Shown in pieces: positions 33,920 through 46,500 of a DNA stretch of 64,000 nucleotides (its first letter is position 1; every line of letters starts with the position of its first letter). The stretch spans positions 60,709,642 through 60,773,641 of the forward strand of contig CM039462.1 in NCBI GenBank assembly GCA_022414725.1, given 5' to 3'. Position numbers and translations under genes: made by a program. The stretch is from Microglena sp. YARC (Eukaryota; Chlorophyta; Chlorophyceae; Chlamydomonadales; Chlamydomonadaceae). Below the pieces are notes generated by a model. It was not told the DNA's origin, searched no databases, and saw nothing but the letters and a program-made list of their open reading frames with translations.

Positions 33920-36027
33920 CTCACACTTCTCTTGCCATTTCAATCACATGTATAGATCGGAAAGTAATTGTATGGTAATAATATAAGAATTAAATGGTAA
34001 ATAGGCTGTAACAGGGTCCTACATGTTGTCGACGCATGAGACTGCACCCACTTCACTTGACAAATCAATCACATAAATAGATTGGAAGGTAATTGTATGG
34101 TAATTATATACGAACTAAATGGTAAATGCACTGTGCTTACATGTCAAGTGTAACAGGGTCCTACCTGTTGTCGACGCATGAGACTGCACCCACTGCTCTT
34201 GACAAATCAATCACATGTATAGATTGGAAGGTAATTGTATGGCAATCATATACGAATTAAATGGTAAATGCACTGTATTTACATGTAAATTGTAACAGGG
34301 TCCTACCTGTTGTCGACGCACGAGACTGCACCCACTTCTCTTGCCATATCGCACAAAGCTTTGATGTCACATATCTGCATCCTTGGGTTGGTGGGCGATT
34401 CAACGATCACGAGCTTTGTCTTTCCGGGGATGATTGCTTTGCGGACAGCCCTGCAGCGTATGGGCAGTGCAAATGTTAACAGGCCAAAGGATGGGGTGGA
34501 ACAAAACATGGGCAGGCTTGTCTTGCCAGGGATAATAGCCTTGCTGACAGCATTGCAGCGCACACGCACACTGACATATCCATAGATACTCTTGCACAGG
34601 CACTCACTCTAGGTCTATCATGTCCACAGTTGTGAAGCTGACTCCCTACTCAGGCACCGCGCGGCTGAGCAACCTGCTGGTGCCAACGTAGATGTCCCCC
34701 CCCCCCCCCCCCCCCCCCAACACACAGACATATCCACAGATACTCTCGAGCAGGCACTCACTCTAGGTCAGTCATGTCCACATTAGTGATGCTGACTCCG
34801 TACTCAGGCACCACTCGACTGAGCAACCTGCTGGTGCCACCGTAGATATCCTCTCTACCTCCGCCCAGCACCACCCACACCTACACGCACGGACATATCC
34901 ACAGATACTCTTGTGCAAGCACTCACTCTAGGTCAGTCATGTCCACATTAGTGACGCTGACTCCGTACTCAGGCACCACTTGGCTGAGCAACCTGCTGGT
35001 GCCACCGTATATATCCTCTTTACCTCCGCCCAGTACCACCCACACCCACACCTACACGCACACAGACATATCCACAGATAATCTCGTGCAAGCACTCACT
35101 CTAGGTCAGTCATGTCCACATTAGTGACGCTGACTCCGTACTCAGGCACCACTCGACTGAGCAACCTGCTGGTGCCACCGTAGATGTCCTCTCCAGCCAC
35201 AATATGGTCACCAGATTTACACAGCTTCGTCACGACAGCTATGGCCGCCATTCCACTGGTGAAGGCAAGGGCACGATCTGCACCCTCAAGCTTGGCCATC
35301 TGGTGCGAGGGGATGTGGTGCAGTGGTACGTTGTGAGTGTGGCGTGAGCATGTGTGGTGAGTATTGTGAGGGGATGTGGTGTAATGGTGCGTGGTGATTG
35401 TGGTGTGAGCATGTGTGGTGAGTATTGTGAGGGGATGTGGTGTAATGGTGCGTGGTGAGTGTGGTGTGAGCATGTGTGGTGAGTATTGTGAGGGGATGTG
35501 GTGTAATGGTGTGTGGTGAGTGTGGTGTGAGCATGTGTGGTGAGTATTGTGAGGGGATGAAGTGAGTGGGATGAGTGTTGTGAGGGGATGAAGTGAGTAG
35601 GGTGAGTGTTGTGAGGGGATGTGTTGATCAAGATCTGCCCCCTCAAGCTTGGCCATCTGGAGTGTGGTGAGAGTGGTGTTGTACTGTGAGTGGCTGTTGT
35701 GAGTGTGTTGTGCATTGCGAGGGGCTGTTGTGAGTTTGCCCCCCCCCCCCCCCCCCCCCCCCCCGCACACACCCGACACCAACCAACCATAGAGAATGCT
35801 TGTACCTTCTCTTCAAAGATGGTGCGGGTGGGGTTGCCACTGCGTGTGTAGTCGTACTCCCCTCCAGTGGTTGCACTGGGCTGTGCGAAGGTGGCGGTCT
35901 GCCAGATGGGAGGCATGGAAGCTCCATACGGATCGTTGACAGAGGTGTCGCTATGGATGAGCATGGTGGAAGTCTTGTAGCCACTGGGGGTCAGGGGAGG
36001 GGCTGAGGGGGAGTACTGGGCAGCCAT
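30157..36027 (-). CDS. Cystathionine beta-lyase, PLP-dependent, 7 exons
   Basis: It cleaves cystathionine to homocysteine, pyruvate and ammonia in methionine synthesis, usually in the plastid (EC 4.4.1.13). Exons read on the minus strand are 36,027-35,806, 35,299-35,100, 34,450-34,307, 33,301-33,065, 31,385-31,214, 30,886-30,677 and 30,294-30,157. All have GT-AG borders and consistent phase, giving about 440 residues. Diagnostic motifs are YDYTRSGNPT, ADRALAFTSGMAA, the PLP-lysine motif TKFIGGHGD, VYFLQNSEGAGLSPFDCW, and PCFMSHASIPAEVREARG followed by DLVRISCGIEDIDDL. These follow the plant enzyme closely, more so than cystathionine gamma-synthase. The first exon has an acceptor-like CAG just before the ATG and no transit peptide, so an upstream exon may be missing. 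The last exon adds about 38 residues with a coiled-coil-like segment. Its introns carry decoy copies of its exon edges. Confidence 0.88.
31560..31655. repeat. (TA)n microsatellite in cystathionine beta-lyase intron
   Basis: About 90 bp of TATATA with CG and TG interruptions, inside intron 4 (31,386-33,064). The rest of that intron holds a long C-run at 32,104-32,152, CA repeats, and G-runs near 31,767. No exon or gene is recognised in it. Confidence 0.85.
32104..32152. repeat. 49-base C homopolymer followed by (AC)n
   Basis: This is the longest uninterrupted homopolymer in the window. It leads directly into ACACACACCC. On the transcribed (minus) strand it is a G-run, so the pre-mRNA of cystathionine beta-lyase would contain about 49 consecutive G. 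The length should be treated as approximate. Confidence 0.85.
33355..33905 (-). repeat. Decoy copies of cystathionine beta-lyase exon 4 acceptor edge (4 copies)
   Basis: Four tandem copies, period about 117 bp apart from an expanded one, each contain the acceptor (TACAG or CACAG), the first 42 bases of exon 4 (encoding MTFLYQRPLDLG) and following intron sequence. In transcript order they come before the real acceptor at 33,301. All four keep the AG. A GT (GTATTA) follows exactly 42 bases after the acceptor in three of them. Confidence 0.85.
34015..34210 (-). repeat. Decoy copies of cystathionine beta-lyase exon 3 donor edge (2 copies)
   Basis: Copies of the exon 3 end (GTCTCGTGCGTCGACAACAG or close) lie at about 34,020-34,065 and 34,160-34,205, with shared intron sequence (CAATCACATGTATAGATTGG, AAGGTAATTGTATGG). 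One keeps CAG followed by GTAGGA, while the other has CAT in place of CAG. Confidence 0.8.
34520..35090 (-). repeat. Decoy copies of cystathionine beta-lyase exon 2 donor edge (3) and exon 3 acceptor edge (1)
   Basis: Three copies of the exon 2 end (encoding SVTNVDMTDLE) with intact CTAGA then GTGAGTGC donors lie at about 34,600-34,690, 34,750-34,850 and 34,920-35,015. They are separated by CA- and C-rich sequence including a C-run at 34,698-34,718. At 34,520-34,570 a copy of the exon 3 start has lost its acceptor (GCAG to GCAA). Confidence 0.85.
35305..35665 (-). repeat. 61 bp minisatellite and decoy exon 2 acceptor in cystathionine beta-lyase intron 1
   Basis: Five units of about 61 bp (GTGGTGTGAGCATGTGTGGT, GAGTATTGTGAGGGGATGTG) are followed at 35,625-35,658 by a copy of the exon 2 start. 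That copy carries an intact CCAG acceptor and the codons for MAKLEGAD. A C-run at 35,738-35,764 lies between it and exon 1. Confidence 0.85.
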
Positions 36028-36203
36028 GGCCTGGGTGGGTGGGTGGGGCGTGAGTGGGTTGAGAGGCAGGAGGGAGTGAGGGTAAGGTGGGTGGGAAGGA
36101 GAGGGGCTGAGGGGAGTACTGGACAGCCATGGCCTGGGTGGGTGGGTGGGTGGGTGAGTGAGTGGGTTGAAAGGAAGGGATGGGGACGGTTGATGCTGTT
36201 GTC

Positions 36204-39200
36204 TCACACCCAGCCGTATGAAGTCGGGCTCAATATTGAACTCAATGTAGTGATATTAGGGAAGCTGGCCTAGAGGTACCAGGTAGAATGGACATTATCA
36301 TGTGGGTCGATGGATGGTCCCATATAATATATAATAATATTAAGTAGTGGGTGTGGGATGGGTTGAGGTGGTTATCTTACTGCCAGCTGTGCCAGCATGT
36401 TGGGCTTAATAGGAATTGATCCTGGCGCCATTAGAGGCAGGTGGGTGGGTGGGAGTGCGAGGGTGATGAGTGGTGGGAATGGGGTGATTGAGGTGGTTGT
36501 CTTACCTTCAACTTTACAAGCATGTTGGGCTAAATTGGAATGGACCCTGGTGCCAAGAGAGGTAGGTGGGTGGGAGTGCGAGGGTTATGGTGGTGAGTGG
36601 TGGGAATGGGGTGATTGAGGTGGTTGTCTTACTTTCAACTTTACCAGCATGTTGGGCTAAATTAAAATGGATCCTGGTGCCAAAAGAGGTAGGAGGGTGG
36701 GTGGGAGTGCGAGGGTTATGGTGGTGAGTGGAGGGAATGGGGTGGTTGAGGTGGTTATCTTACTGTCAGCTGTACCAGCATGTTGGGCTCAATAGAAATT
36801 GATCCCGGCGCCATGAGAGGCAGGTGGGTGGTGGGAGTGCGAGGGTGGTTGAGGTGGTTATCTTACTGTCAGCTGTACCAGCATGTTGGGCTCAATAGAA
36901 ATTGATCCCGGCGCCATAAGAGGCAGGTGGGTGGGTGGGAGTGCGAGGGTACAGGTGGTGAGTGGTGGGTACGGGGTGGTTATCATACTGCCAGCTGTGC
37001 CAACATGTTGGGCTCAAAAGGAATTAATCATGGCTTCACGGGGAGGTGGGTGGAGGGGTGGGAGTGCGAGGGTAAGGGTGGTGAGTGGTGGGGATGGGGT
37101 GGTTGAGGTGGTTGTCTTACTTTCAACTGTGCCAGCATGTTGGGCTCAATGGGAATTGATCCTGGCGCCAAGAGAGGCAGGTGGGTGGGGGTGCGAGGGG
37201 AAGGGTGGTGAGTGGTGGGGAGGGGGTGGTTGAGGTGGTTGAAGTGGTTGTCTTACCTTCAACTGTGCCAACATGTTGGGCTCAATGGGAATTGATCCTG
37301 GCGCCAAGAGAGGCAAGTGGGTGGGAGTGTGAGGGTAAGGGTGGTGAGTGGTGGTTGAGGTGGTTGAAGTGGTTGTCTTACTGTCAGCTGTGCCAGTATG
37401 TTGGGCTCAATGGGAATTTTTCCTGGCACCAAAAGAGGCAGGTGGGTGGGTGGGAGTGCCAGGGTAAGGAGTGGTTGAGGTGGTTGTCTTACCTTCAACT
37501 GTGCAAGCATGTTGGGCTCAATGGGAATAGATCCTGACCTCAAGCGAGCCGCAGCCAGCCTGTTGCCTCGCTCTCCAGGGAGCATGATCTCAGCCACACC
37601 TGGCTGCTTCTCAGCATTCTTCACCCTACACAGGCATGTTCATGGGCGCTGTGTTGTGTATGGGGTGCCACTTCCTGGGTTGAAAAATCAAAACCAGATC
37701 ATAAAGGCATGCGTGTTGCCCCGCTCTCCAGGGAGCATGATCTCAGCCACACCTGGCTGCTTCTCAGCATTCTTCACCCTACATAGGCATGTACATGGGC
37801 GCTGTGTTGTGTATGGGGTGCCACTTCCTGGGGTAAAAAAATAAAAACCAGATCATAAAGGCATGCGTGTTGCCCTGCTCTCCAGGGAGCATGACCTCAG
37901 CCACACCTGGCTGCTTCTCGGCATTCTTCACCCTACATAGGCATATTTATTGGGGCTGTTTTGGGTACGGGGTCCCACTTCCTGGAGTGAAAAAATATAA
38001 AACAAATCGGGACCAGTTCATAAAGGCATGCGTCTTGCCACGCTACACAGGGAGCATGATCTCAGCCACACCTGGCTGCTTCTCAGCATTCTTCACCTCA
38101 CTCAGACATACCCTATAGAGGCATTCTTCACCCTACATAGGCACGTTCATCGGCGCTGTTTTGTGTACCAGGTCCCACTTCCTGGGGCAGAAAAATTAAA
38201 ACAAAATGGAACCAGTTCATAAAGGCATGCGTGTCGCCCCGCTCCCCCGGGAGCATGGTCCCAGCCACACGTAACTGCTTCTCGGCATTCTTCACCCTAC
38301 AAAAGCTGATTGACCCGTGACCCGTTCATGCTTTACACAATTCATTGATGCGCATGTGTGGAACTCTTCATAAAGGCCAACATGGCTAGCCCCCCCCCCC
38401 CCCCCCCCCCCCCGCACACACAACCCACGGCGAGACCCTCACCCCCAAACCCAGAATTCCACGGCTACACCCCACCCCACCTCCCCCTACCCACTCCATT
38501 CGAGTTAAGCCTGTGTACGTTGGCGGATGGTGTCCTTCTCCCCTAGCAGGCCAGGATCCACACATACCACCAGGTTACCCCAGTTCTTCTCCTCCACCTT
38601 GTCCCCTTGCAGGCTAGGATCCTCACTAACCCACACACCCACTCACACATACCCCCACACACCTGTCTCGCACAGCCCGTGTGCGTTGGCGAATGGTGCC
38701 CTGCTCCCCTAATAGGCTAGGATCCCCCCTAACCCACACACCCCACCCACCTTACACATACCCTCATATACCTGTCTAGCACAGCCTGTGTGCGTTGGCG
38801 AATGGTGTCCTTATCACCTAGCAGGCTAGGATCCTCCCTGCCCCACACACCTCACCCGCCCACTCACACATACCTGCCTAGCACAGCCTGCGTGCGTTGG
38901 CGAATGGTGTCCTGATCCCCTAATATACTAGGATCCCCCCTAACCCACACACCCAACCCGCCCACTCACATACCCACACACCCTAACCGCCCACCCACAC
39001 ATACCTGTCTAGCACAGCCTGTGTGCGTTGGCGAATGGTGTCCTTATCACCTAGTAGGCTAGGATCCACACATACCACCAGGTTACCCCAGTTCTTCTCC
39101 TCAACCTTATCAGCGATAGCTGCCCCCACCAAGGGGCCAGCTAGCAACTCCACCATGAGCGCCAGGTTGCTGCCCTTGTAGGACTTGTCAAACACGCGCA

Positions 39201-42200
39201 CAGCACCGCCGTCCAACACCTACAAAATACGAGAAGTGGAGTGTTTTTTTGTTTCGTATTTCTGCAGGCCAGGTTGCTGAGCTTGTAGGACTTGTCAAAC
39301 ACGCTCACAGCTACGTCGTCCAACACCTACGAAAGACAAGACGTGGAGTGTTTTTTTGTTTCGTATTTCTTCATGCCAGGTTGCTGAGCTTGTAGGACCT
39401 GTCAAACACGCGCACAGCACCGTCGTCCAACACCTACAAAAGACAAGAGGGAGTTTTTTTTGTTTCATATTTCTGCTGGCTAGGTTGCTGAGCTTGTAGG
39501 ACTTGACAAACACGCGCACAGCACTGCGGTCCAACACCTACACAAGACAAGAGGAAGTGTTTTCGTGTTTCGCATTTCTGCAGGCCAGGTTGCTGAGCAT
39601 GTAGGACTTGCCAAACACTTACACAGCACCGCCGTCCAACACCTACAAAAGACAAGAGGGAGTGAGAGCAGTGTTTTTGTGTTCCATATTTTTGCAGGCC
39701 AGGTTGAGTAGTTACTTGGGCTACTCAAGCCTTATTTCACGATTGTTGCGTAGCCATCGCACGGCGGAGCGCGAAGCACAGAGCCCGGGGTTTTGGTGAG
39801 CAGCACCAAACCCATGCGTCGCCATACATCTCAGAATGGCGACGTGCTGTCGGAAAAATAATGAGAGACACGAGCGAATGAAGGCAAAGCATACCCCAGA
39901 ACTCTAAACCGCTGCCCCAAACCCATACGCCGCCATACACAGCGGAATGGCGACGTGCTGTCGGAAAAAAACGAGACACAAGTGAGTGTAGGTACAGCAT
40001 AACCCATAACCCTGAACTGCTGCCCAGATTCACACAGCAATACCAAAATCAATTACGTATAAATGATAAACTAACATTTACACTTACATTTAAATAACAA
40101 ATTAAATTATAACTACTTCAGGAGGATGACAGGAGCCATAGAAAGTCCGGCACGGTCCATGTCAGGGTATCGGGAAGTTGTTTCCGTTAGGGGATCACGT
40201 GATCTATCGATACCCCCGGGTCCGGTGCCATTCTGAGGACTTCAGGGCAGGGTGCCCCCCCCCCCCCCCCCCCCCCTCTCGGCCCCATATGAACTTTTTC
40301 CTATTTTTTTTCTCCATGCTCCATTTCGCCTCTGGATAAGTGGAACGACTTCGTCTCGATGCAAGCGTGCTGATTCCATAGTTTTCAGACACCTGCCATG
40401 TAATTCAAGATCGAGTTCGAGTTCAAGTTCGAAACCTTGTGTCACATGTGATCTCCTGCTTATCCTGGTTCGAGTTCGGCATGGATACATCCAATATAAC
40501 TGCAGAGTCGAATGCGACCAATGAAGAGACTATTCGCGACGAAAGTCCGTCCAAGAGGCAGCATGTGGACCTGACTGATGGCCGCCTGGACGAGGTCGAC
40601 GACACATGTCCTGTTTGTGCTCGGTCGGCAACTGGATTCGCGAGGCCGCAACAGTTCGAGCAGCACAAGAAGTTCTGCCAAGGTACTCAGGCGAAAATCT
40701 CTGCATGTCAGTGTGGGAAGGTCTGAACAGCTGCTGATGATGTTGAGAGGCACAGAGCATCTTGCTTTGTGTACAAAGCCCTTGAACCCCTTCCTGGACA
40801 GCTGAAAATCAACCACTTCTTTGGAGTCAAACATGCCCAGCCACAGCCGCAGCTGCAGCCCCTTAATGGAGATGATGCGACTGCAAGTGCTGAGCCCCAA
40901 ACACAGCCCCTTGATGGAGATGATGCAATTTCAATTGCTGAGCCCGAGCGAACTATTTGCCAAGGTTGGAAGGCTGTGGAGTGGCCTCAACCTTTCTGTA
41001 AGAGCTACCCCCTTCCAGGTCCACCGTCCTACCGAGGCCCATCGTGTAACCCAGGTGTCTTGGAGTGCTACTACAAAGGGTTTCTTGGTCTCAGATGCTT
41101 GCAAACTGTACTACTTGCCCGGGGATGCCTTGTGCTACAGCCAGCAGCTTCTAGGCAGCTCCCCTGGCTGGCAATTCAGCCCAAACTAAAGCGAGCTGGC
41201 GCACCTTAAAGCTGACATAATGATGGTGGGCGCAGGTGGGCGTTACATTTAGACCTTTTGGTGGGCTTCATGTTGCAAGCCCATGCAGTTTCCATGCCAA
41301 TACTGGGCAAGTTAGTTATAAAGGATCTTGAAGGAAGGAAAGGAACTGTAAGGAGGCTCTAGGAAGCTGAAATATTGAGACATCTAGGTTGCATACTAGA
41401 ATAATTTGTATTCGTGTTCGGGCCGTGTTAAAAAACATTCCACTAACATTCTCAGGGTTTTAAAAATGCAGGGTACTAAAGGAGATGATTTGCCACAAGA
41501 TAGGCTAGGTTTCATCTAAAATGGCAGGGTCAGCCCCCCTCCCCCCCCCCCCCCCCTTTTTGACTATTCCAACTTTTTGGACGGGGGTACCAGATATTTT
41601 CCGTTTGTCATCCTCCCGACTACTTACACCTTTGGGCAACCTTCAAGGCCTTGCCGAAACTATAGGTGCTCCCTGGAACAGTCAGATGAAAATGTAGGGT
41701 TTACAAAAAGGAGCACCAATATAAATACAACTGCCAGGTAACATTAAACGTTGAATAGAAGAGGTGCTTGACCAGTGCCACCATAACTTTCATTTCCAGC
41801 TGCCAGCAGCAGCTTCTAGGCAGCTCCTCTGGCTTGCTACCCAGCCAAAGATACAGCAATGAACATTAGATGAAACAATCGGCTTGTGCCCGGCGGGGGG
41901 AGACTAGTGATGGGGGGGCGTATCGTAGGGCTGTGTGGTAGCGTAGGACAGATCTGTATTAACGGTTGGAGTCGGGGAACGATCAGCGCACAAGAAGCAG
42001 GGGAAAAGTGACGACCTTGGAAGCTCAAAGAACAAAGGGGGCAGAACAAATTAGGGGGACAATACTAACAACGCGCAAAACAAGATTGGGGCATAGAATA
42101 CCTACCCATTGTGCCAAGAATAAATTACGGATGGGATACCGATACCGGTAAAGACCGTCGATTAAAGAATGCCGAAGAAAAGATTAACGCAGTCTCGGAT

Positions 42201-43519
42201 AGGTAAATTAAAACGTGAACCGATTAATGGTTAGTCTTTTCATCTATTTATAAGGTGAACTGGAAGGGAGACAGTCAGAATTGCTCTCCCACCTTGATAG
42301 TGGGTAACAGTCAGAATTCCTTCCCCGCCTCGAACGGTCTCAATTCCTTACGCTTAGGACGTGGGAGAAGAATTAACAGCCAGTCGGGATTTGACACGCC
42401 TCGATAGTTACAAATATTACACGAAACAAGTCGCGAAGTTTCTTTGGATTAATCAATTGATTTGGATTACGTCATTTTTGGTTGACGGAAAGTCGTGGCC
42501 ATGCTGCGCTGGCCGTTACACACTGTTTGTTTGTCTACTCTTTGTGAGTCTTAATTACGTCATTTTAGTAGACTAAAAGTCGTAGCTTAGCCGTGCTGGG
42601 GTCGCCCGAGTTGCGATTAATTATTTTTCAGCCTCCCTCGTGAATCAATTATCACATAAAAGTTAAGGCGGGAACCTTATGATGTAACATACATTAGCGC
42701 ATCAAGCGCTTAGACAATGAATGCAATTTGAGTTATTAGAGACTCAATCCACTACTTGGAGACGCCTCGATACGGGTAGACGACGATTCGTGCCAAGCCT
42801 GGGAAGTTACAGGGATATTACGATTTTTTTCAAGGGAATGGTTACACTAACAAATACACAAAACAAGTCGCAAAGCTGCTCTAACTGAAAAAACTGCTCC
42901 AAAACTGCTCGCGATTTGACTCAAAAGTGACGATGAGCACTGAAACGTATTAGGCTAGTTAGCACTAGTCTAACAACTACATTAAAGTAATGATACTACA
43001 GACACACCTGTGCAGGGTCGGTTGTAGGGTAACCCGCCGCATCCATGGCTACACCCTCAGGTACTTGCTTGCCAGCTGCTTGCGCCTCCACCACGCCGAA
43101 CCAAGCAAATGCTGCCGTAGCCATGTCCTGAGATAATGGTGGATTCAAGTTTATAATATAACGCAAGTGTTTGGTTTTAATTTATAATTGCATGATACTA
43201 TAATACCAGTTCATACTAGAATACAAGTGTTTGGTTTAAGGTTATAATTGCACGATACTAGAATTCAAGTTCATACTAGTAGATGTGTTTGTAGTTATTA
43301 GTTTATGAGTGCATGATACTAGTATACAACTTCATACTAGTATATAAGTGTTTAGTTTTTAGGTTATAAGTGCATGCATAGTTTCTATGTGTCCCATGCA
43401 AGTATATATGTGTTGTGTACGTGTTGTGCAAGTGTGTATTTGTTGCATGACCGTATGTACGTTGATATGTGCATATAGTTGCATGTGTATATTTTTTCAT
43501 ATCCTCCGTATATATATAT

Positions 43520-43566
<47 letters not shown>

Positions 43567-46500
43567 TATGTATAGATCCCCCACACATATTCAGCAGACA
43601 AACAATGAAACAGCCCAGACGCACTCCCTTGCACCTGACAGCACACACCATGGTGACGGCACCATTATCATATGGGACAGAGATGGTGATGGGGTCGGTC
43701 CCATACACCGCCTTGCCCCACCCCACCCACACTTATTCACTAGACAAACAATGCATCAGCTCTGACGCAATCCCTCCCACCCAACAGCACGCACCATGGT
43801 GACGGCACCATTCTCGGAGGGGACGGAGATGGCGATGGGGTTGGTCCCAAACACGGCCTTGCGCGCTCCATGGGGTGCCACATACTCAGGAGACTGGGCA
43901 AGCACAATACCTATCAGGCCCTTCTGACCCATCAACTCAGCGAAGTGCCTGCAGACAAGAGGTTGTGGAAAAAGTAACGATAACGCTTGGTGGGGAGTGG
44001 TATTAAGGGCGCCCGTCTCACAGCGGTAGATAATGGGCTGCTACTTTACCTTGACAAAGCTACCATGGCGGTTGACAGCGACCGCGAACACTTAAGCGCA
44101 CCCGTACGGATTTGAACCCTGCACCTTCTTGTTTCGACGTGCTCTACCATTGATTGTAAATGGTTCAGTTGGAGGGGTGGTTGATGCACTCAGCCACAGC
44201 CACTACCAAAAGCTACTTATAAACATATTATGCTTTCAAATATTATTATTATAAACATATTATGCTTTCAAATATTATTATTAACATATTATGCTTTCAA
44301 ATATTATTATTATAAACATATTATGCTTTCAAATATGCACACTACAGGCACTTTCAGATGCAAAATCAGAAAATGCATATGCTTTTAAATACAAAAAACT
44401 GCATGATCAAAATCTCTCCCAATGGCTCCAGTGCTGCTGGAGTCGTGGTTGATGCCCTCAGTCACAGCCACTTCCAATGATACAAATAATCTGCATTCAA
44501 ATCAAAATGCCAGCCAATGGTTAAAATGCAGCTGAGGGTGTAGCTGCTGTGCAGACACTTCCAAACACACAATCTGAAAATGCATGTGTTCTGATCAAAA
44601 TCTTACCCAATAGCACCAGTGCTGCTGGAGGTGTGGTTGGTGCACTCAGACACAGCCACTACCAAAGGTCAATTATAAAAAGAATCTGCTTTCAAAACTG
44701 CACAGCCACTTTCAAATGCAAAACCTGAACATGCATGTGATCAAAATCTTACCCAATAGCCCCAGTGCTGCTGGAGGTGTGGTTAGTACCAACAATACCA
44801 AAGCCCTGCTCTTGGGCCCTCTGTACTGCCATTTCCACTGCCTGTTTTAGCACAATCATGCCAGCAGTTTGGTTTCCATTGATACACGCAGACAAAAGTG
44901 TTTCCTTCTCAATCACAGGCTCCTTAGCCAATGGGTTCTTTTTCATCGCTCCTGATGTGATCTTGATGATGCCCTGGTTGTTGTCCCTCAGCTGGGCGTA
45001 CATCATGACCTGCAGTACAGAGAAGTGTGTACGGGTGTTGGGGATATGTGTGTTTGGGTGTTGAGGATATACTTTGCTGGCTCGTGGATTCACTCGGGTA
45101 CTGGACAATACCCTGGTTGTTATAATATGCATTACGCAATAGGCTATAAGCAATAAGAAATGGGCAGCCTTCCGCTCCAATAAACATTTATGTACTAATC
45201 CTGACATCCATAATGGAAGAGGTCCCGGGGCTGAAGCCTACAGTTCCACCCTTGTCTGTCTGCCTTTCTGTCGCTATTTGAACGATTCCGGCCACCTCCG
45301 CACCCAAATATTTGGCTCAAAGTTGGCGTGCGCATGACTACAGTTATCAGCATCGCAGCGGCCAAGATCCTTGGCAAAAAAAAATGATGTTTTGTAACTA
45401 TTCTGCGACGGAATGCTCGTGTGGCTACTAGCTACTTACTTCGCCCTTCTTCGAATCTCCCAGCCCTCCTCCCCATTTCATCCCCTGCCCTGCCCATGAA
45501 GCGTTTTTGCATGTCGCTTGCGACATGTGTGTAGAACTAGTCTTGTACATGATGTGCATTGGCCACACCATTTAATAGGCATGGTTATAGCCCTCTATCT
45601 TCATGCACTATATATATGTTAGCTGTAATCAATGTACTGGATGTGTACTGGATACATCTGTATATATGGATTAAGGAAGACCTCCAACTGTATGAATCAT
45701 ATCTATAGGCCAGTCATAGTCGCTGAACAGGATGTGTTTTGGATTCACCAGTATGTAGGGATCAAGATGTTACTCCAATATTCTGGATCGTATCTTTATG
45801 TCAGTCATAATCACTGTACTGGATGTGTACTGTATGCAATAGTATATAGGGATAAACGTGGTCCTCCAATATTCTGACTCATATCTATATGCCAGTCATA
45901 ATCACTGAACTGGATGTGTACTGTATACACTAGTATATAGGGATAAACGTGGTCCTCCAAAATTCTGCCTCATATCTATATGCCAGTCATAATCACTGTA
46001 CTGGATGTTAAATGTATACACTAGTATGTAGGGATAACTGTGGCTTCCCAAATTTCTGACGCGTATCTATATGCTAGATACAGTCGCTGAATATGCTGTA
46101 TATTGTGTGTATGTGTCTTGTATGTTGTGTATCTGTTGCTTGTGTGTTGTGTGTCTGTTGTGTGTCTGTTGCTTGTCTGTTGTGTTTCTGTTGTTTGCAT
46201 GTGTGTCTGTTGTGTTTTTGATGTGTGTCTGTTGTTTGCATGTTGTGTGTCTGTTGTTTGTATGTTGTGTGCATGTTGCTTGTATGTTGTGTGTATGTTG
46301 TGTTCCTGATGTGTGTATGTTGTTACATGTTGTGTGTATGTTGTTTGCATGTTGTGTGTCTGTTGCTTGTATGTGTGTCTGTTGCTTGTATGTTGTGTGT
46401 ATGTTGTGTTTTTGATGTGTGTATGCTGTGTGCTGGATGTGCATAGGATACACATGTCTGAGGAATTACCCTGTCCCAGCAAATATCTGGCACATATCTA

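Noticed and set aside
30157..36027. Cystathionine gamma-synthase or methionine gamma-lyase
   Set aside because: Segments such as VYFLQNSEGAGLSPFDCW and PCFMSHASIPAEVREARG follow the plant beta-lyase type more closely.
44095..44160. Functional tRNA gene
   Set aside because: A-box and B-box motifs are present, but there is no acceptor stem or anticodon arm.
46074..46482. Threonine/glutamine/histidine-rich or cysteine/valine-rich proteins
   Set aside because: Compositional frames from the TGTTGTGTG array inside an Ldh_2 intron.
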